The notes: a model not told the origin generated them from the sequence alone. A stretch of 64,000 bases of DNA from Chelydra serpentina (GCA_037349315.1 JBAIAC010000056.1:658501-722500), one strand, 5' to 3'; positions 1 through 10,418 are shown, counted from the first letter of the stretch. Numbers and translations: made by a program.

Positions 1-204
1 GGAGAAGGGGCAGGAAACTCATTCAGCTGCCACCAAAATGATGAAAAGACTAGAAATTACAGTGATGTTGATCCTCTTAACTGAGGCCAATCTGGGCAGC
101 TCAAAGATCAATTTATTCAGCCTCATGAACCCCCTGTGTTGACAGGACGTGGTGTACAGGCTGTGGGGGATGACGTGAGTTATGGATGAACAATTATTCA
201 GTAG

Positions 205-345
205 GAAAGACTGAATTAGAACCCAGGAGTGCTGACTTCCCCCTGTTCTAAGCCACTAGAGCCCACTCTCCTCTCAGAGCTGGGGATGCAATCCAGGAGT
301 CCTGACTCCCAGCCCATCCACCCCCCACTGTGTCCCACCTCTAAC
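205..345. repeat. Degenerate ~66-bp repeat unit (CCACTAGA...GGAGTCCTGACTCCCAGC)
   Basis: A CT-rich unit containing CCACTAGAGCCCACTCTCC, then AGAGCTGGGGATG and AGGAGTCCTGACTCCCAGCCC. The same unit recurs as tandem copies at about 43.80-44.00 kb and 58.12-58.35 kb and as a single copy near 48.33-48.42 kb. Non-coding; the overlapping short open frames are shadows. Confidence 0.55.
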
Positions 346-582
346 GTTGGAGGAGAGGCAAGGAACTGTTTTAGGAGAGGTCTCTGTGACACAGTAGGTT
401 CCCTGGGAGAGATTCCTCCTTTTGCTGGGGCACATGGTCACTGGGAGAAAGACCCCCCTTCATGGGGGGCCCTGTCTATTGGGGGAGCGAGATTTCCCCC
501 AGGGGACAGAGGGAGGAATCAGAGGCAGTATCATGATGTCACATTCGGAACTTGGTAACCTGAACAGCTGTTTGCAGTGTTG

Positions 583-787
583 TTGTAGGTGTGTTGGTCC
601 CAGGATATTAGAGAGACAATGTGGATGAGGTGATAATTTGTATTGGATCAACATCTGTTGGTGGAAGGAACAAGCTTGCAAGCTACACCATCGTGAAGAA
701 CTCTGTAGTTTGAAAGCTTGTCCCTTCCACCAAGAATAGTTGGTGCAATAAAAGATAACACCTCTCCCACCTTGTCTCTCTCTTGAT
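583..787. repeat. Fold-back interspersed repeat (family A)
   Basis: The left arm begins GGTCCCAGGATATTAGAGAG and the right arm ends CACCTTGTCTCTCTC. The arms are approximate reverse complements, so the element folds back on itself. The same family is at 16.85-17.05, 17.23-17.36 and 25.60-25.80 kb, and it is split by an LTR at 13.95/16.55 kb. The 0.79-1.08 kb stretch to its right shows nothing I recognise. Confidence 0.6.
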
Positions 788-1227
788 TGGTTGCGGTCAT
801 TTATTCAAAAAAGCGAATTCATCAAATATTCAAATGAGGGAATTAAATCATTTGCATAAAGTCTCCAGAGTTCTTGACTTTTCCCACTAAGAGACATGAT
901 TGCTCACAGTCAATAACAGTGAAGGCAGAAGGGACGTTTGCCAATCAAGTTGCCTATGCAAATTATTGCACCTTCATTGGGTATTGCTCTCCAGAGCACT
1001 GTTTATTGATTGGCTCCTTCATCAGTCATAGTGTTTTCTGCACCTTTCAGTCTTAGTCTATTGCCTTATAATGTGGCCCAAAGACTCTAGTCCCCATTGC
1101 CAGTTACTGTGGCCCCTAGACTCTAGATCTTGTTGCCATGTAACGTGGTCTATGGACTGTAGCTCAGTCCCTGCCATTCACACCTATGTTTCCCAGTTCT
1201 CCTCTGATCTAAGTCTGTGTGTTCCAG

Positions 1228-1514
1228 GTGAATGGGCACCAAGTGCCTCTCCCGACGAAGATCTCCGATGCTGTGTCTGTGCGCGAGTCTCAGGGCAGCG
1301 TCGCTGTGGTCCAGGCTTCGGGGATGCAGGTTCTGTTCAGCCCCAGTGGGGAGGTGACAGTGAGGGTCAGCGAGAACCTGGCTAACAAGCTGTGTGCACC
1401 CTGCGGGAACTTCAATGGCGACATCTCCGACGACCTGTGGCTGCCCAGTGGGGAGGTTGCAGGGAACATCACTGAGGTCATCGATGCCTGGAAGGCCAGA
1501 GACTTCTCCGGGTG
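1228..1514 (+). CDS. FCGBP-like gene copy 1, penultimate exon (C-terminal half of last VWD domain)
   Basis: This 287-nt exon is bounded by GTTCCAG at its 5' side and GTGAGT at its 3' side. It encodes 95 residues of the second half of a von Willebrand factor D domain, with the [10 protein letters not shown] motif (the CGLCGN equivalent) and an acidic DDLWLPSG stretch. It matches the exon at 48581-48867 in length and phases (0 in, 2 out), with about 77% identical protein. The read-through TGG TGA at its end is intronic: the true codon is split by the intron. It is the 3' part of a gene whose other exons lie left of the window; the matching exon 10 would lie about 1.1 kb upstream, just off the edge. 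Confidence 0.9.
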
Positions 1515-1556
1515 GTGAGTGGCTCTGCAGACGCTGCCCTTTCCTCTGATCGTTCT

Positions 1557-1956
1557 ATGATGGCCTATAGGTACCTCCATGGGGAGGAGATTTTTGACAG
1601 CAGAGGGTTTCTTAATCTAGCAAACAAAGGCAGAGCAGGTCCCAGTGTCTGGAAGATGAGATTAGAAAGGTTCAGATCAGAAATAAGATGCAACTTTTTC
1701 CACAGAGAGAATAATTAACTATTGGAGAACCTCACCCAGGGTGAGGTAGATTCTCCATCGCTCGCTAGTCTTTATTTCTTGACAGACTAGCCATCTAAAA
1801 GATACTCTGCAGTCCAGCCACAAGCTTCTTATCGTGAAAGCATCTCCTTACATTGCAGCCTAGTGAAGTTCTTTCCACACTGCAGGAAAATCCCTGGCCT
1901 GTGCTGACTAGATGACCTAATGATCCCTTCTGGCCTTAAAATCTATGAATTAATTG
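1557..1956 (+). mobile_element. CR1-like LINE 3' fragment inside the last intron of gene copy 1
   Basis: Decayed protein similarity to the extreme C-terminus of CR1/L3-type ORF2 (YRYLHGEEIF..., then RFRSEIRCNFF), ending in a CR1-type tail with GATGACCTAATGATCCCTTC. It explains why this intron (517 bp) is longer than the equivalent intron of gene copy 2 (192 bp). Confidence 0.7.
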
Positions 1957-2031
1957 CAAAGGAATATTACTGAGACATCTTCCCAGTCCTGAAGGAGGCT
2001 GACTAACTCCTCTCCTGTTTTTGTCTTCTAG

Positions 2032-2041
2032 TGACGTCTAA
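2032..2041 (+). CDS. FCGBP-like gene copy 1, terminal exon and stop
   Basis: After the acceptor GTCTTCTAG the first T completes the split codon TG|T (Cys), followed by GAC GTC TAA. The protein therefore ends in ...DFSG-Cys-Asp-Val. Gene copy 2 ends in the same way with Cys-Asp-stop, which supports this tiny exon although it is far below any ORF-length cut-off. Confidence 0.8.
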
Positions 2042-2193
2042 ACAAAATCCTGGCTGCTGAAGCATCTTCCCTCCCTGGAGTAGACCTCGCTGCCTTCTTA
2101 GCTAGGAATTGCTCATAGTGCCATAACTTAGCCCTTGTGACTTTCTGTGTCCTCTGGGTATTTAATGAGGAAAAAGACTTTGTTCTGATTGTC

Positions 2194-2209
2194 AATAAAA
2201 ACAAATAAA
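2194..2209 (+). other. Polyadenylation signals of gene copy 1
   Basis: Two AATAAA hexamers at 2194-2199 and 2204-2209, about 150 nt after the stop codon, the distance expected for a short 3' UTR. No transcript evidence is available. Confidence 0.65.
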
Positions 2210-2284
2210 CCTGCGGATATGACTGCGATAAACTCATTTTTGCAAACTTCATCCAGTGATTTTATTATCACAGCCTGTTTCTTT

Positions 2285-2436
2285 CTATCTTAATGTAATT
2301 TCCTGACTCAGTGGAAGAGAACAAGACAGACTTTTTTTCCCGTGTCTGTACAGTACCTAGCACAATGGAGTGGCAGTCCATGACAGGGGCTCCCAGATGC
2401 AACCACAATACAAAGAGATAATAATAATAATAATGC
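2285..2436 (+). repeat. SINE-like repeat with ATA-rich tail
   Basis: Contains CTGTACAGTACCTAGCACAATGG and CCATGACAGGGGCTCCCAG motifs and ends in an (ATA)n tail. A second copy is at about 46.48-46.59 kb (TTGTACAGTGTCTGGCAC ... AATAAATATAA). This is a common reptile/amniote interspersed repeat whose formal name I cannot assign. Confidence 0.5.
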
Positions 2437-2639
2437 ATTCTGCTAGTAGAACTCATGAGTACTGATGAAGTTCAGCCCAAGAGGTAGAAAAGTCTGTTTC
2501 TCAAATGGAATGTCTTCGTTTGTGTTCCCCATGGTAGCTGCTATGTCTGTGTAAATCAATAAACGTGGGTGCTACATTGGCCTTGTGGGGGGGGGGGGGA
2601 TATAACAGGTGTGCAGGAGTTAACAAACTGGCTACATCA

Positions 2640-3256
2640 TTGGGGAGGCTTCAGCGAAGAGCTACAAGGATGCCTGAAGAACAGGGCCAATAGAGAAAGA
2701 CTTAAGGAGCTCAATCTTCATCAAAGAGAAGGCTAAGAGATTATTTTACCTCTTTATTTGGCACTGATACAACCACAGCTGGAATACTGTCTCCAGTTCT
2801 GGTGTCCACAGTTCAGGAAAGATGTTGATAAATTGGAGAGACGTTCAGAAGAGAGATACTAGAATGAAAGGAAAGAAAACACACTTTTATAATGAGAGAC
2901 TCCAGCAGCTGTCTATTTAGTAGAGCAAAGAGAAGATTAAAGGGTGACTTGATCCCAGTCTATAAGTACCTACATGGGGAACAAATATTTAATAATGGGC
3001 TCTTCAATCTAGCAGAGAAAGGTCCAACACAATCCAATACCAGGAAGTTGAAGCTAGACAATTTTATACTGGAAATAAGGTGTAAAGTTTTAACAGTGAG
3101 AGTAATTAGCCATTGGAACAATTTATCAAGGGTTACAGTGAATTTTCCATCACTGGCATTTTTTAAATCAAGATTGGATGTTTTTCTAACAGATCTGCTG
3201 CAGGAATTATTTTGGGGAAGATCTCTGGGCTGTGTTATAGAGGAGGTCAGACTACA
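2640..3256 (+). mobile_element. CR1/L3-type LINE 3' fragment
   Basis: Pieces of the ORF2 C-terminus in scrambled and frame-shifted order: LEYCLQFW-like near 2780, then IPVYKYLHGEQIF and the SHWNNLSR and FPSLAFFKSRLDVF stretches up to about 3190. The tail carries GGTCAGACTACATCAGAGG. It is too broken to encode protein. Confidence 0.75.
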
Positions 3257-3997
3257 TCAGAGGTGAAAGTAAGCCGATACAGGGTAGCACGTAGCAAAAT
3301 CTACCATCACCAGAATGTATTTCTTCCCCGACCGGGTCGCCCTGCTGAGGGGCCCCACTATGTCCACGGCCATCTTCTGAAAAGGCTCCTGTATGATGGG
3401 CAACGATCTCAGAGGTGCTTTACACTTATCCCAGGCCTTCCTCGCCCTCTGGCTGGAATCAAAGGACCTGCAATACTGTTGGACAGCATCAAAGACCCCA
3501 GGCCAGTAAAAGTTCTGCAACAGCCTCTGCCTGGTGCGGCGGATGCTCTGATGCCCCGAAAGGGGGATATAGTGGGACAAGTACAACAGTCTGTGGCGGT
3601 ACCTCTGGGGGACCACCAGCTACCTCCTGACTTTCCAAGGTTCAGTTTGCCAAGAACCAGCCCATTCCGGGTACAGGAATCCCTTCTCCCACAGGAATCT
3701 CTCCTGGCAGTCCTCGCCATGGGAACTTGCACTGCTGTGGTCAGCAGGGGCCCTCAGCTGCTCTAAGGAGGGATCCTCCTGCAGCGCCATCAGAAATTCA
3801 GCTGCTTGGTTTGAAGATACAGCCCTGGTTGGTGGTGCCTCAGTTTCCCCACCTTGAGACAGAGGCTCCGGCGCAGCTCTGTTAAGCCCTACCCTCGGTG
3901 CTTTGATCACCCACTTTGGGATGTCCCGCATTCCTCCCTGGCTCTGGCTCCCGGTGAGGACCAGGGCTCTCTGAGTGCCATCCGGCCAGTTCTCCAA
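3257..3997 (-). pseudogene. Gmr1-like Ty3/Gypsy retrotransposon: linker and integrase fragment
   Basis: Read on the minus strand, the linker ([12 protein letters not shown]...) is followed by an integrase N-terminal zinc-binding region (SHYIPLSGHQSIRRTRQRLL, then FYWPGVFDAVQQYC) and the start of the integrase core (FQKMAVDIVGPLSRATRSGK, then YILVMVDFATCYP). The second half of the zinc site is damaged: the expected CxxC reads CRSF, and the next Cys is Ser. Translation is broken between the linker and the integrase, and the core is truncated at about 3257. The element continues at 5373-5985 on the other side of an inserted CR1. Confidence 0.8.
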
Positions 3998-3998
3998 G

Positions 3999-5312
3999 TC
4001 ATTAAAAAAGGGAAGAAGGAAGATCCGGGGAACTACAGGCCAGTCAGTCTCATCTCAGTACCTGGAAAAATCATGGAACAGGTCCTCAAGGAATCAATTC
4101 TGAACCACTTAAAGGAGGGGAAAGTGATCAGGAATAGTCAGCATGGATTCACCAAGGGCAAGTCATGCCTGACTAACCTAATTGCCTTCTATGATGAGAT
4201 AACTGGCTCTGTGGATGAGGGGAAAGCAGTGGATGTGCTATTTCTTGACTTTAGCAAAGCTTTTGATACAGTCTTGCACAGTGTTCTTGCCAGCAAGTTA
4301 AAGAAGTATGGGCTGGATGAATGGACGGTAAGGTGGATAGAAAACTGGCTGGATGGTCGCGCTCAATGGGTAGTGATCAATGGCTCCATGTCTAGTTGGC
4401 AGCCGGTATCAAGTGAAGTGCCCCAAGGGTCGGTGCTGGTGCCAGTTTTGTTCAATATCTTCATCAACGATCTGGAGGATGGTGTGGCCTGCACCCTTAG
4501 CAAGTTTGCAGATGACACTAAACTGGGAGGAGTGGTTGATACACTGGAGGGTAGGGATAGGATACAGAGGGACCTAGACAAATTAGAGGATTGGGCCAAA
4601 AGAAATCTGATGAGGTTCAAAAAGGACAAGTGCAGAGTCCTGCACTTAGGACGGAAGCATCCCATGCACTACTATAGACTAGGGACCGAATGGCTGGGCA
4701 GCAGTTCTGCAGAAAAGGACCTAGGAGTTACAGTGGACGAAAAGATGAATATGAGTCAACAGTGTGTCCTTGTTGCCAAGAAGGCTAACGGCATTTTGGG
4801 CTGTATAAGTAGGGGCATTTCCAGCAGATCGAGGGACGTGATTATTCCCCTTTATTCGGCACTGGCGAGGCTTCATTTGGAGTACTGTGTCCAGTTTTGG
4901 GCCCCACACTACAAGAAGGATGAGGATAAATTGGAAAGAGTCCAGCGGAGGGCAACAAAAATGATTAGGGGGCTGGAGCACATGACTTATGAGGAGAGGC
5001 TGAGGGAACTGGGATTGTTTAGCCTGCAGAAGAGAAGAATAAGGGGGGATTTGATAGCTGCTTTCAACTACCTGAAAGGGGGTTCCAAAGAGGATGGATC
5101 TAGACTGTTCTCAGTGGTAGAAGATGACAGAACAAGGAGTAATGGTCTCAAGTTGCAGAGCGGGAGGTTTAGGTTGGATATTAGGAAAAACATTTTCACT
5201 AGGAGGGTGGTGAAGCACTGGAATGGGTTATCTAGGGAGGTGGTGGAATCTCCTTCCTTAGAGGTTTTTAAGGTCAGGTCCCTTCCAACCCTGAGATTCT
5301 ATGATTCTATGA
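3999..5312 (+). mobile_element. CR1 LINE, 5'-truncated, inserted in the Gmr1-like element
   Basis: The open frame starts inside the reverse transcriptase ([16 protein letters not shown]) and runs through the RT catalytic motifs [10 protein letters not shown] and [10 protein letters not shown] to the CR1 C-terminal region ([33 protein letters not shown]). A short 3' deletion follows VKVR, after which the CR1 terminal repeat (ATTCTATGATTCTATGA) ends the copy. By eye it differs by only a few percent from the CR1 at 54.09-56.12 kb, so it is young. The endonuclease and ORF1 are missing, so this copy cannot move itself. Confidence 0.92.
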
Positions 5313-5372
5313 TTACCCATTAGCACCTCGGTAGGCAAGTGATCATGGACCCCAGCCTCTTTGGGTCCCTCC

Positions 5373-5985
5373 TTAACCCCCCCATTTCAGGTGTATCCTC
5401 CCTACAGACACCTTGACGGGGGGCTCGAACACTCCCCTCAGGGTCATGTATGCCTCGGGCACTAGCTGGTCTGGGTCCACCACCTCGGGCCGCGCCAGGA
5501 TCATCTCAGCGCCCGTGTCCCAGAACGCCTGGACGCTCCATCCCCCCACCTCAATGGGGATGATGTGGCGATTGTCCCCCGGGGCCTGTCCCACGCTCAC
5601 CCAGAATATTGAGTACAGGCGCTCTGGACCTGGAACCCTGCCTTCCCCAGCTGGCCTGGCCTGGTGGTCCCCTCCCCCTGGCATAGCCCTATCAACTGCA
5701 GCCTCCTGGACTGGTAATGCCCCCTCTCGGTGGGCTTCCACCCAGCTGACACCCCGCGGGTTCTTCTTGGCTGCCATTTCCTTCCTCTTCAGGCATTGCA
5801 GTTTCTTGAGTGTCTGAACACAGCATAGGAAAGTCTCAGGGCCCGCAGGCCTGGCCTCCCTCAGCACAGCACATCCAAGTATCCCCTGCATTTAGGTGGG
5901 CTCTGCCTGCTCTCTCTCCCCAGGCCCGAGCCCCTCTGCATGCAAACCATTGGAAAAAACAAGGCACCAACCAAGAAAACCTTTG
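5373..5985 (-). pseudogene. Gmr1-like Ty3/Gypsy retrotransposon: gag end and aspartic protease
   Basis: On the minus strand a 172-codon frame carries a basic gag-like segment (KKLQCLKRKEMAAKKNP) and a retropepsin signature, FWDTGAEMILARPEVV, preceded by PIEVGGWSVQ. DTGA is the catalytic motif of the protease half-site. Its 3' continuation is interrupted by the CR1 and resumes at 3997 with the linker that leads straight into integrase. A SINE adjoins the other side at 5986. Confidence 0.78.
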
Positions 5986-6190
5986 GGGGAAGGGATAGCT
6001 CAGTGGTTTGAGCATTAGCCTGCTAAATCCAGGGTTGTGAGTTCAATTCAATTCTTGAGGGGGCCATTTAGGGATCTGGGGCAAAAATCTGTCAGGGGAT
6101 AGTACTTGGTCCTGCTAGTGAAGGCAGGGGACTGAACTCAATTACTTTGAAAGGTCCTTCTAGTTTTAGGAGATTGGCATATCTCCATTT
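5986..6190 (+). repeat. tRNA-derived SINE with CR1-type body (turtle Pol III SINE)
   Basis: The head has a Pol III A box (ATAGCTCAGTGGTTTGAGC) and B box (GGGTTGTGAGTTCAATTC), the hallmark of the turtle tRNA SINE. The tail is degraded before the CR1-type end. It lies directly before a second copy in the same orientation. Confidence 0.85.
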
Positions 6191-6202
6191 AATTTTTTTT
6201 CT

Positions 6203-6390
6203 GGGGGGGGAGGGATAGCTCAGTGGTTTGAGCATTGGTCTGCTAAACCCAGGGTTGAGAGTTCAATTCTTGAGGGGGCCATTTAGGAATCTGGGGCAAA
6301 AATTGGGGATTAGTCCTCTTTTGAGCAGGGGATTGGACTAGATGACCTCCTAAGGTCCCTTCCACCCTGATATTCTATGATTCTATGAAA
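6203..6390 (+). repeat. tRNA-derived SINE with complete CR1 tail
   Basis: A head with A/B boxes (ATAGCTCAGTGG; GGGTTGAGAGTTCAATTC) is followed by GGGGGCCATTTAGGAATCTG and the CR1 3' end (GGACTAGATGACCTCCTAAGG ... ATTCTATGATTCTATGA). Sharing the CR1 end lets this SINE be copied by CR1 reverse transcriptase. Confidence 0.9.
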
Positions 6391-6595
6391 AAACTCCACT
6401 TCATCACAGAAATTGTCACCACAAAATGTTGAGACTTGTTCTGAATGTTGTTGTTTTTTCCCCCCAACACGAACAATTCAGTGAAACCACACAAATTTGC
6501 AAAACATTGCAGTGTCGCCAAATCTGAATTTTCCACTGAAAAAAGCTTTGTCTGAAAAGTTTCACCCAGCTCTATTGTAAGCAGCTCCACAGGGT
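6391..6595. repeat. AT-rich non-autonomous element fragment
   Basis: A/T-runs with alternating AAAATTT/TTTTCC blocks ending in AAGTTTCACCCAGCTCTATTG. The same style of repeat recurs at about 31.45-32.04, 41.75-42.26, 43.13-43.46, 47.65-48.07, 49.49-49.89, 53.15-53.51 and 59.17-59.57 kb, several ending in CCCATCTCT- or CCCAGCTCT-like termini. Confidence 0.4.
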
Positions 6596-6607
6596 GTTAC
6601 GTCTTTT

Positions 6608-7742
6608 GGAATTCCGCACTACTGAGTGCATAACAAAGGAGCCACGCATATTTTTAATTTTTTTGCACAGAAAAATCTTCTACCAAAATGTTGCTCCAAT
6701 TCTGCCTTTTGGCTCCCAGAGGGCGCTGTGGCACAAGAAGAGCAGCAGCTCCCATCCAGCTAGGGAAGTGAAAGAGCCTGACATCTTCTTCGTGCCTGTC
6801 AGGCCAGGTCAGGAGACAGGGGCTATGGCGAGACAGACAGTATGGGGTGCTGGGGGGTGAGACAGGGGCTCATAAGGGCTAGTGGGGAAGGACAGACTAG
6901 GGCAGGGGCTCAATGGGAGTGGAGACACAGAGCCACAGTGGGGAAGGATGTGCAGTGCCACATGGTGATGGAGGGTAGGGTGGAGAGATACATAGGGACA
7001 GGAGTGGCTGGGTGGGGGCACAGAGACACATAGGGGGAGGGGGGACAGGGACACATAGAAACAGGGGGCGGGGTGCAGGGCCACATGGGGATGGGAGGAG
7101 TGGGTGTCTGAGTGAGGTGGAGGGACACGTGGATAGAGGGTGGAAGGACACATGGGGATGCAGGGACACATGGGGACAGGGGCAGATGTGCCTGACTGAA
7201 TGGGAGAGGCTTGGGGTCAGCCACGGTCTGCATGGGGGAATCTTCCTAACAGTCCCTCCCCGCCTCTCCCCCACCCCAAAACCCTGTTCCATACTTTTCC
7301 CACCCATACCCAACAACCCTCCAAGTTCACACGCACGCTCCTGCCCAGCAATTTACTTCCTTCTCCCTCAGCTCCATTACCCCTGACTCCCCCAAGCCTT
7401 TGCACTGCTTCTAAGGGGTATGGAAAATACAGTTGTGTATTGTAGTTTAAATGAATTATTACTCAGAGTATTAATTAATATTGATGTATTAATACAGCTA
7501 GTAAGGAATCTATTTTGTCAAAAAACATTTCCTGAATCTTTTTTGTTGTCTGTATTGTTACAGACATACTTGCTGACAGGTATTTTGAAATAAATGACCC
7601 CAAATAATTGAAACTGGTGTGATTATTTTGTGTCATTTTCACAAATAAAATAGCAGAATTTTGCAGAATTTTAAAATATTTTGTGCAGAATATTTAATTT
7701 TTTGGCGCAGATTTTTTTTTTTTTGGTGCAGAATCCCCCCAG
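6608..7742 (-). mobile_element. ~1.13-kb non-autonomous DNA transposon (GGTGCAGAATCCCCC termini)
   Basis: The right end GGTGCAGAATCCCCCCAGG and left end GGAATTCCGCAC are approximate inverted repeats. The interior holds a CACATGGGGA minisatellite-like stretch (6.89-7.18 kb) and an AT-rich block full of ATTCTGCA motifs. The same element, inverted, starts at 63021 and matches through the AT-rich part, the CCCATTCAGTCAGGCACATC landmark and beyond. No transposase; the proline-rich frames across it are artefacts of the repeats. Confidence 0.65.
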
Positions 7743-7744
7743 GA

Positions 7745-9326
7745 GTAGGGTGTGGAGAATAGAGGGCTTTTGGATCTAGCAGATAAAGGCAGAAGGCACT
7801 CTACTGGCTGGAATATAAAAGCCACAAAGCTTAAATTAACTATCACTGTTTGCTTTTTGGAGCATCTAGGCTTGGAACCCACAAGGCAATTCTTCATTTA
7901 ATCCTTAGTGGTGCACAGGATCTGGTCCAAGTGGTGAATATAGCTGAACTGCTCAGTAATAGCAACCATAATATAATTAAATTTAACATCCTTGTGGGGG
8001 AAAAGTACCAAAGAAGCCCACCACAGTAGCATTTAACTTTGTGGGGAACTACACACAAATGAGGAAGCTAGATAAACAGAAATTAACAGGAGGCGTTACA
8101 AGAGTGAAATGCTTGCAAGCTGCATGGAAACTTTTTTAAAACACCATAATGGAGGCTCAAAGTAAATGTATACCCCAAATAAAAAAAACAATAAGAGGAC
8201 CAAAAAAATGCAACCATGGCTAAACAACAGAGTGCTAGAGGCAAAAAGACACCCTACCGAGGAAAATAGAAAGGCGCATAATCTCTGGCAAGTCAAGTGT
8301 AAAAGAATAATTAGCCAGGCCAAAAAAGAATTTGAAGAACAGCTAGCAAAAGACACAAAAATTAACAGCAAACAAATTTTTAAATACATCAGAAGCAGGA
8401 GGCCTGCCAAATAATCAGTGGGGCCACTGGACGATCGAGGTGCTAAAGGAGCACTCAATGAAGACAAGACTGCTGCAGAGAAGCAAAATGAATTCTTTGC
8501 ATAAATCTTCATTGCAGAGGATATGAGGGAGATTCCCACACCTGAGCCATTCTTTTTAGGTAAGAAATCTGAGGAAATGTCCTACTCTGACGTGTCACTA
8601 GAGGAAGTTTTGGAACAAATTGATAAATTAAACCGTGATAAGTCACAAGCACCAGATGGTATCACCCAAGAGTTCTGAAGGAACTCAAATATGAAATTGC
8701 AGAACTAATAACTGTGGTATGTAACCTATTGCTTAAATCAGCCTCTGCACCAGATGACTAGAGGTTAGCTAATGAAATGCTGATTTTTAAAAAAAGGCTC
8801 CAGAGGTGATCCTGGCAATTACAGGCCGGTAAGCCTAACTTCAGTAGCAGGCAAATTGGTTGAGACTATAGTAAAGAACAGAATTATCAGACACATAGAT
8901 TAATACAGTATGTTGGGGAAGAGTCAACATGGTTTTTGTAAAGGGAAATCATGCCTCACCAATCTACTAGAATTCTTTGAGGGGGTCAGAAAACATGTGG
9001 ACAAGAATGATGATTGGCTACTATATAGTACACTATGTACTTGGACTTTCAGAAAGCCTTTGTCAAGATCCTTCACCAAAGGCTATTAAGCAAAGTAACC
9101 AATTGTGGGATAAGAGGGGAGATCCTCTCATGGATCAGCAGCTGGCTAAAAAACAGGAAACAAAGGGTAGGAATAAAAGGTCAATTTTCAGGATGGTGAG
9201 AGGTATATAGCAGGGTCCCCCAAGGATCTGTACTGGGACCAGTGCTGTTCAACATATTCATAAATGAGCTGGGAAAAGGGGGGTAAACTGTGTAGATGAT
9301 ACATTATTCAAGATAATTAAGATCCA
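7745..9326 (+). mobile_element. CR1-type LINE ORF2 fragment (endonuclease end to RT), decayed
   Basis: It begins in the endonuclease C-terminus (NSNHNIIKFNI, the SDH-like block at about 7960). It continues through the inter-domain segment (KRIISQAKKEFEEQLAKD) and the RT N-terminus (SYSDVSLEEVLEQIDKLN) to a recognisable [14 protein letters not shown] block at 9245. Several stops and frame changes interrupt it. Its 3' end is replaced at about 9326 by another CR1. Confidence 0.8.
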
Positions 9327-10418
9327 CTTTTTGGGGCTCGATAATGTCACCTCTGTTGTATGGAAGACTAATTCCCTGTCCTGGAGGGATTATTGTGTAA
9401 GATTCTCTGAAGCACAACCATCTCCTTTAATATCTGTGCAAAGGTGTCGTTCCACACACCTGTGTGTCAGTCCAATGCTGCTCTGCCTACCTTCCATGAA
9501 GCAGTCAGACCAGCTGATGCACTGTGCTTCCCCTATCCCTCCAGGATAGGAGGAGAGAGGGCAGACTTTCTCTGTACAAAGTGCAAGCTGGTCTTCATAT
9601 TGGAAGAGCAGGTTCACGGTCTGGAGAAACAAGTATCAACCTTGCGTTGCATAAGAGAAAATGAGGATTTCCTGGACAGACGTCAGGATATGCTTCTGCA
9701 GGCACAACATTCTGAAGAATCAGAGCAGGCTGCGCAGTGGGGACAGAAGGATGGTGAAGAAAATTGGCAGCATGTGACCTCCAGAAAAAGAAAGAGGAGC
9801 GTCCATGTACCCACAATGCAGATACAGGTGAGCAACCGTTTTCATGTTCTCTCCACAGGTACTAATGTGGGGAGTGGACTAGATGATACATCAGAGGAAG
9901 GGAGTAAAAGGAGACTCCACCAATTGGAAGGCATGAGCTGCACTGTCCTAGGGATGGGGGTTCCATGACCACCGCTCTCAAGAGAAGGTGGTGAGTCGGG
10001 GACTCCCTCCTAAGGGGGACTGAGTCATCTATCTCCTGTCCCGACCAGGAGAACTGAGAAGTGTGCTGCTTGCCAGGAGCTAGGATTCATAATGTGATGG
10101 AGAGACTGCCAAGACTCATCAAGCCCTTGAATCGCTACCCCTTCCTGCTTCTCCACGTGGGCACCAATGATACTGTCAAGAATGACCTTGAGTGGATGAC
10201 TGCAGACTACGTGGCTCTGGGCAGAAGGATAAAGGAGTTTGAGGCGCAAGTGGTGTTCTCGTCCATCCTCCCTGTGGAAGGAAAAGGCCCGGGTAGAGAC
10301 CACTGAATCCTGGAAATCAACGAATGGCAGTGCAGGTGGTATTGGAGAGAAGGCTTTGGATTCTTTGACCATGGGATGGTGTTCCAAGAAGACGGATTGC
10401 TAGGAAGACAGAGACAAC
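9326..10418 (+). mobile_element. CR1 LINE ORF1 region with coiled coil and esterase domain
   Basis: A frame at 9444-9968 has a Cys-x-x-Cys piece (LCTKCKLVFILEEQVHGLEK), a short coiled coil and a basic SRKRKRS stretch. A second frame (10061-10306) carries the SGNH-type esterase block LLLHVGTNDT and IKEFEAQVVFSSILPVEGKG, the known esterase of CR1 ORF1. The two are separated by frame breaks. The ORF1 tail (FQEDGLLGRQ, about 10385-10410) joins abruptly to ORF2 at 10418, so the endonuclease coding region is deleted. Confidence 0.75.

Noticed and set aside
1071..1385. 104-codon plus-strand frame overlapping the first VWD exon
   Set aside because: It is out of frame with the VWD coding sequence and starts in the intron; the frame from 1228 carries the conserved motifs.
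5986..6390. tRNA genes
   Set aside because: The A and B boxes are those of tRNA-derived SINEs followed by a CR1 tail; the sequences do not fold as complete tRNAs and occur in many copies.
6809..7386. Several proline/histidine-rich open frames on both strands
   Set aside because: They read through a CACATGGGGA-type tandem repeat inside a DNA transposon; composition is driven by the repeat and there is no start or splice logic.
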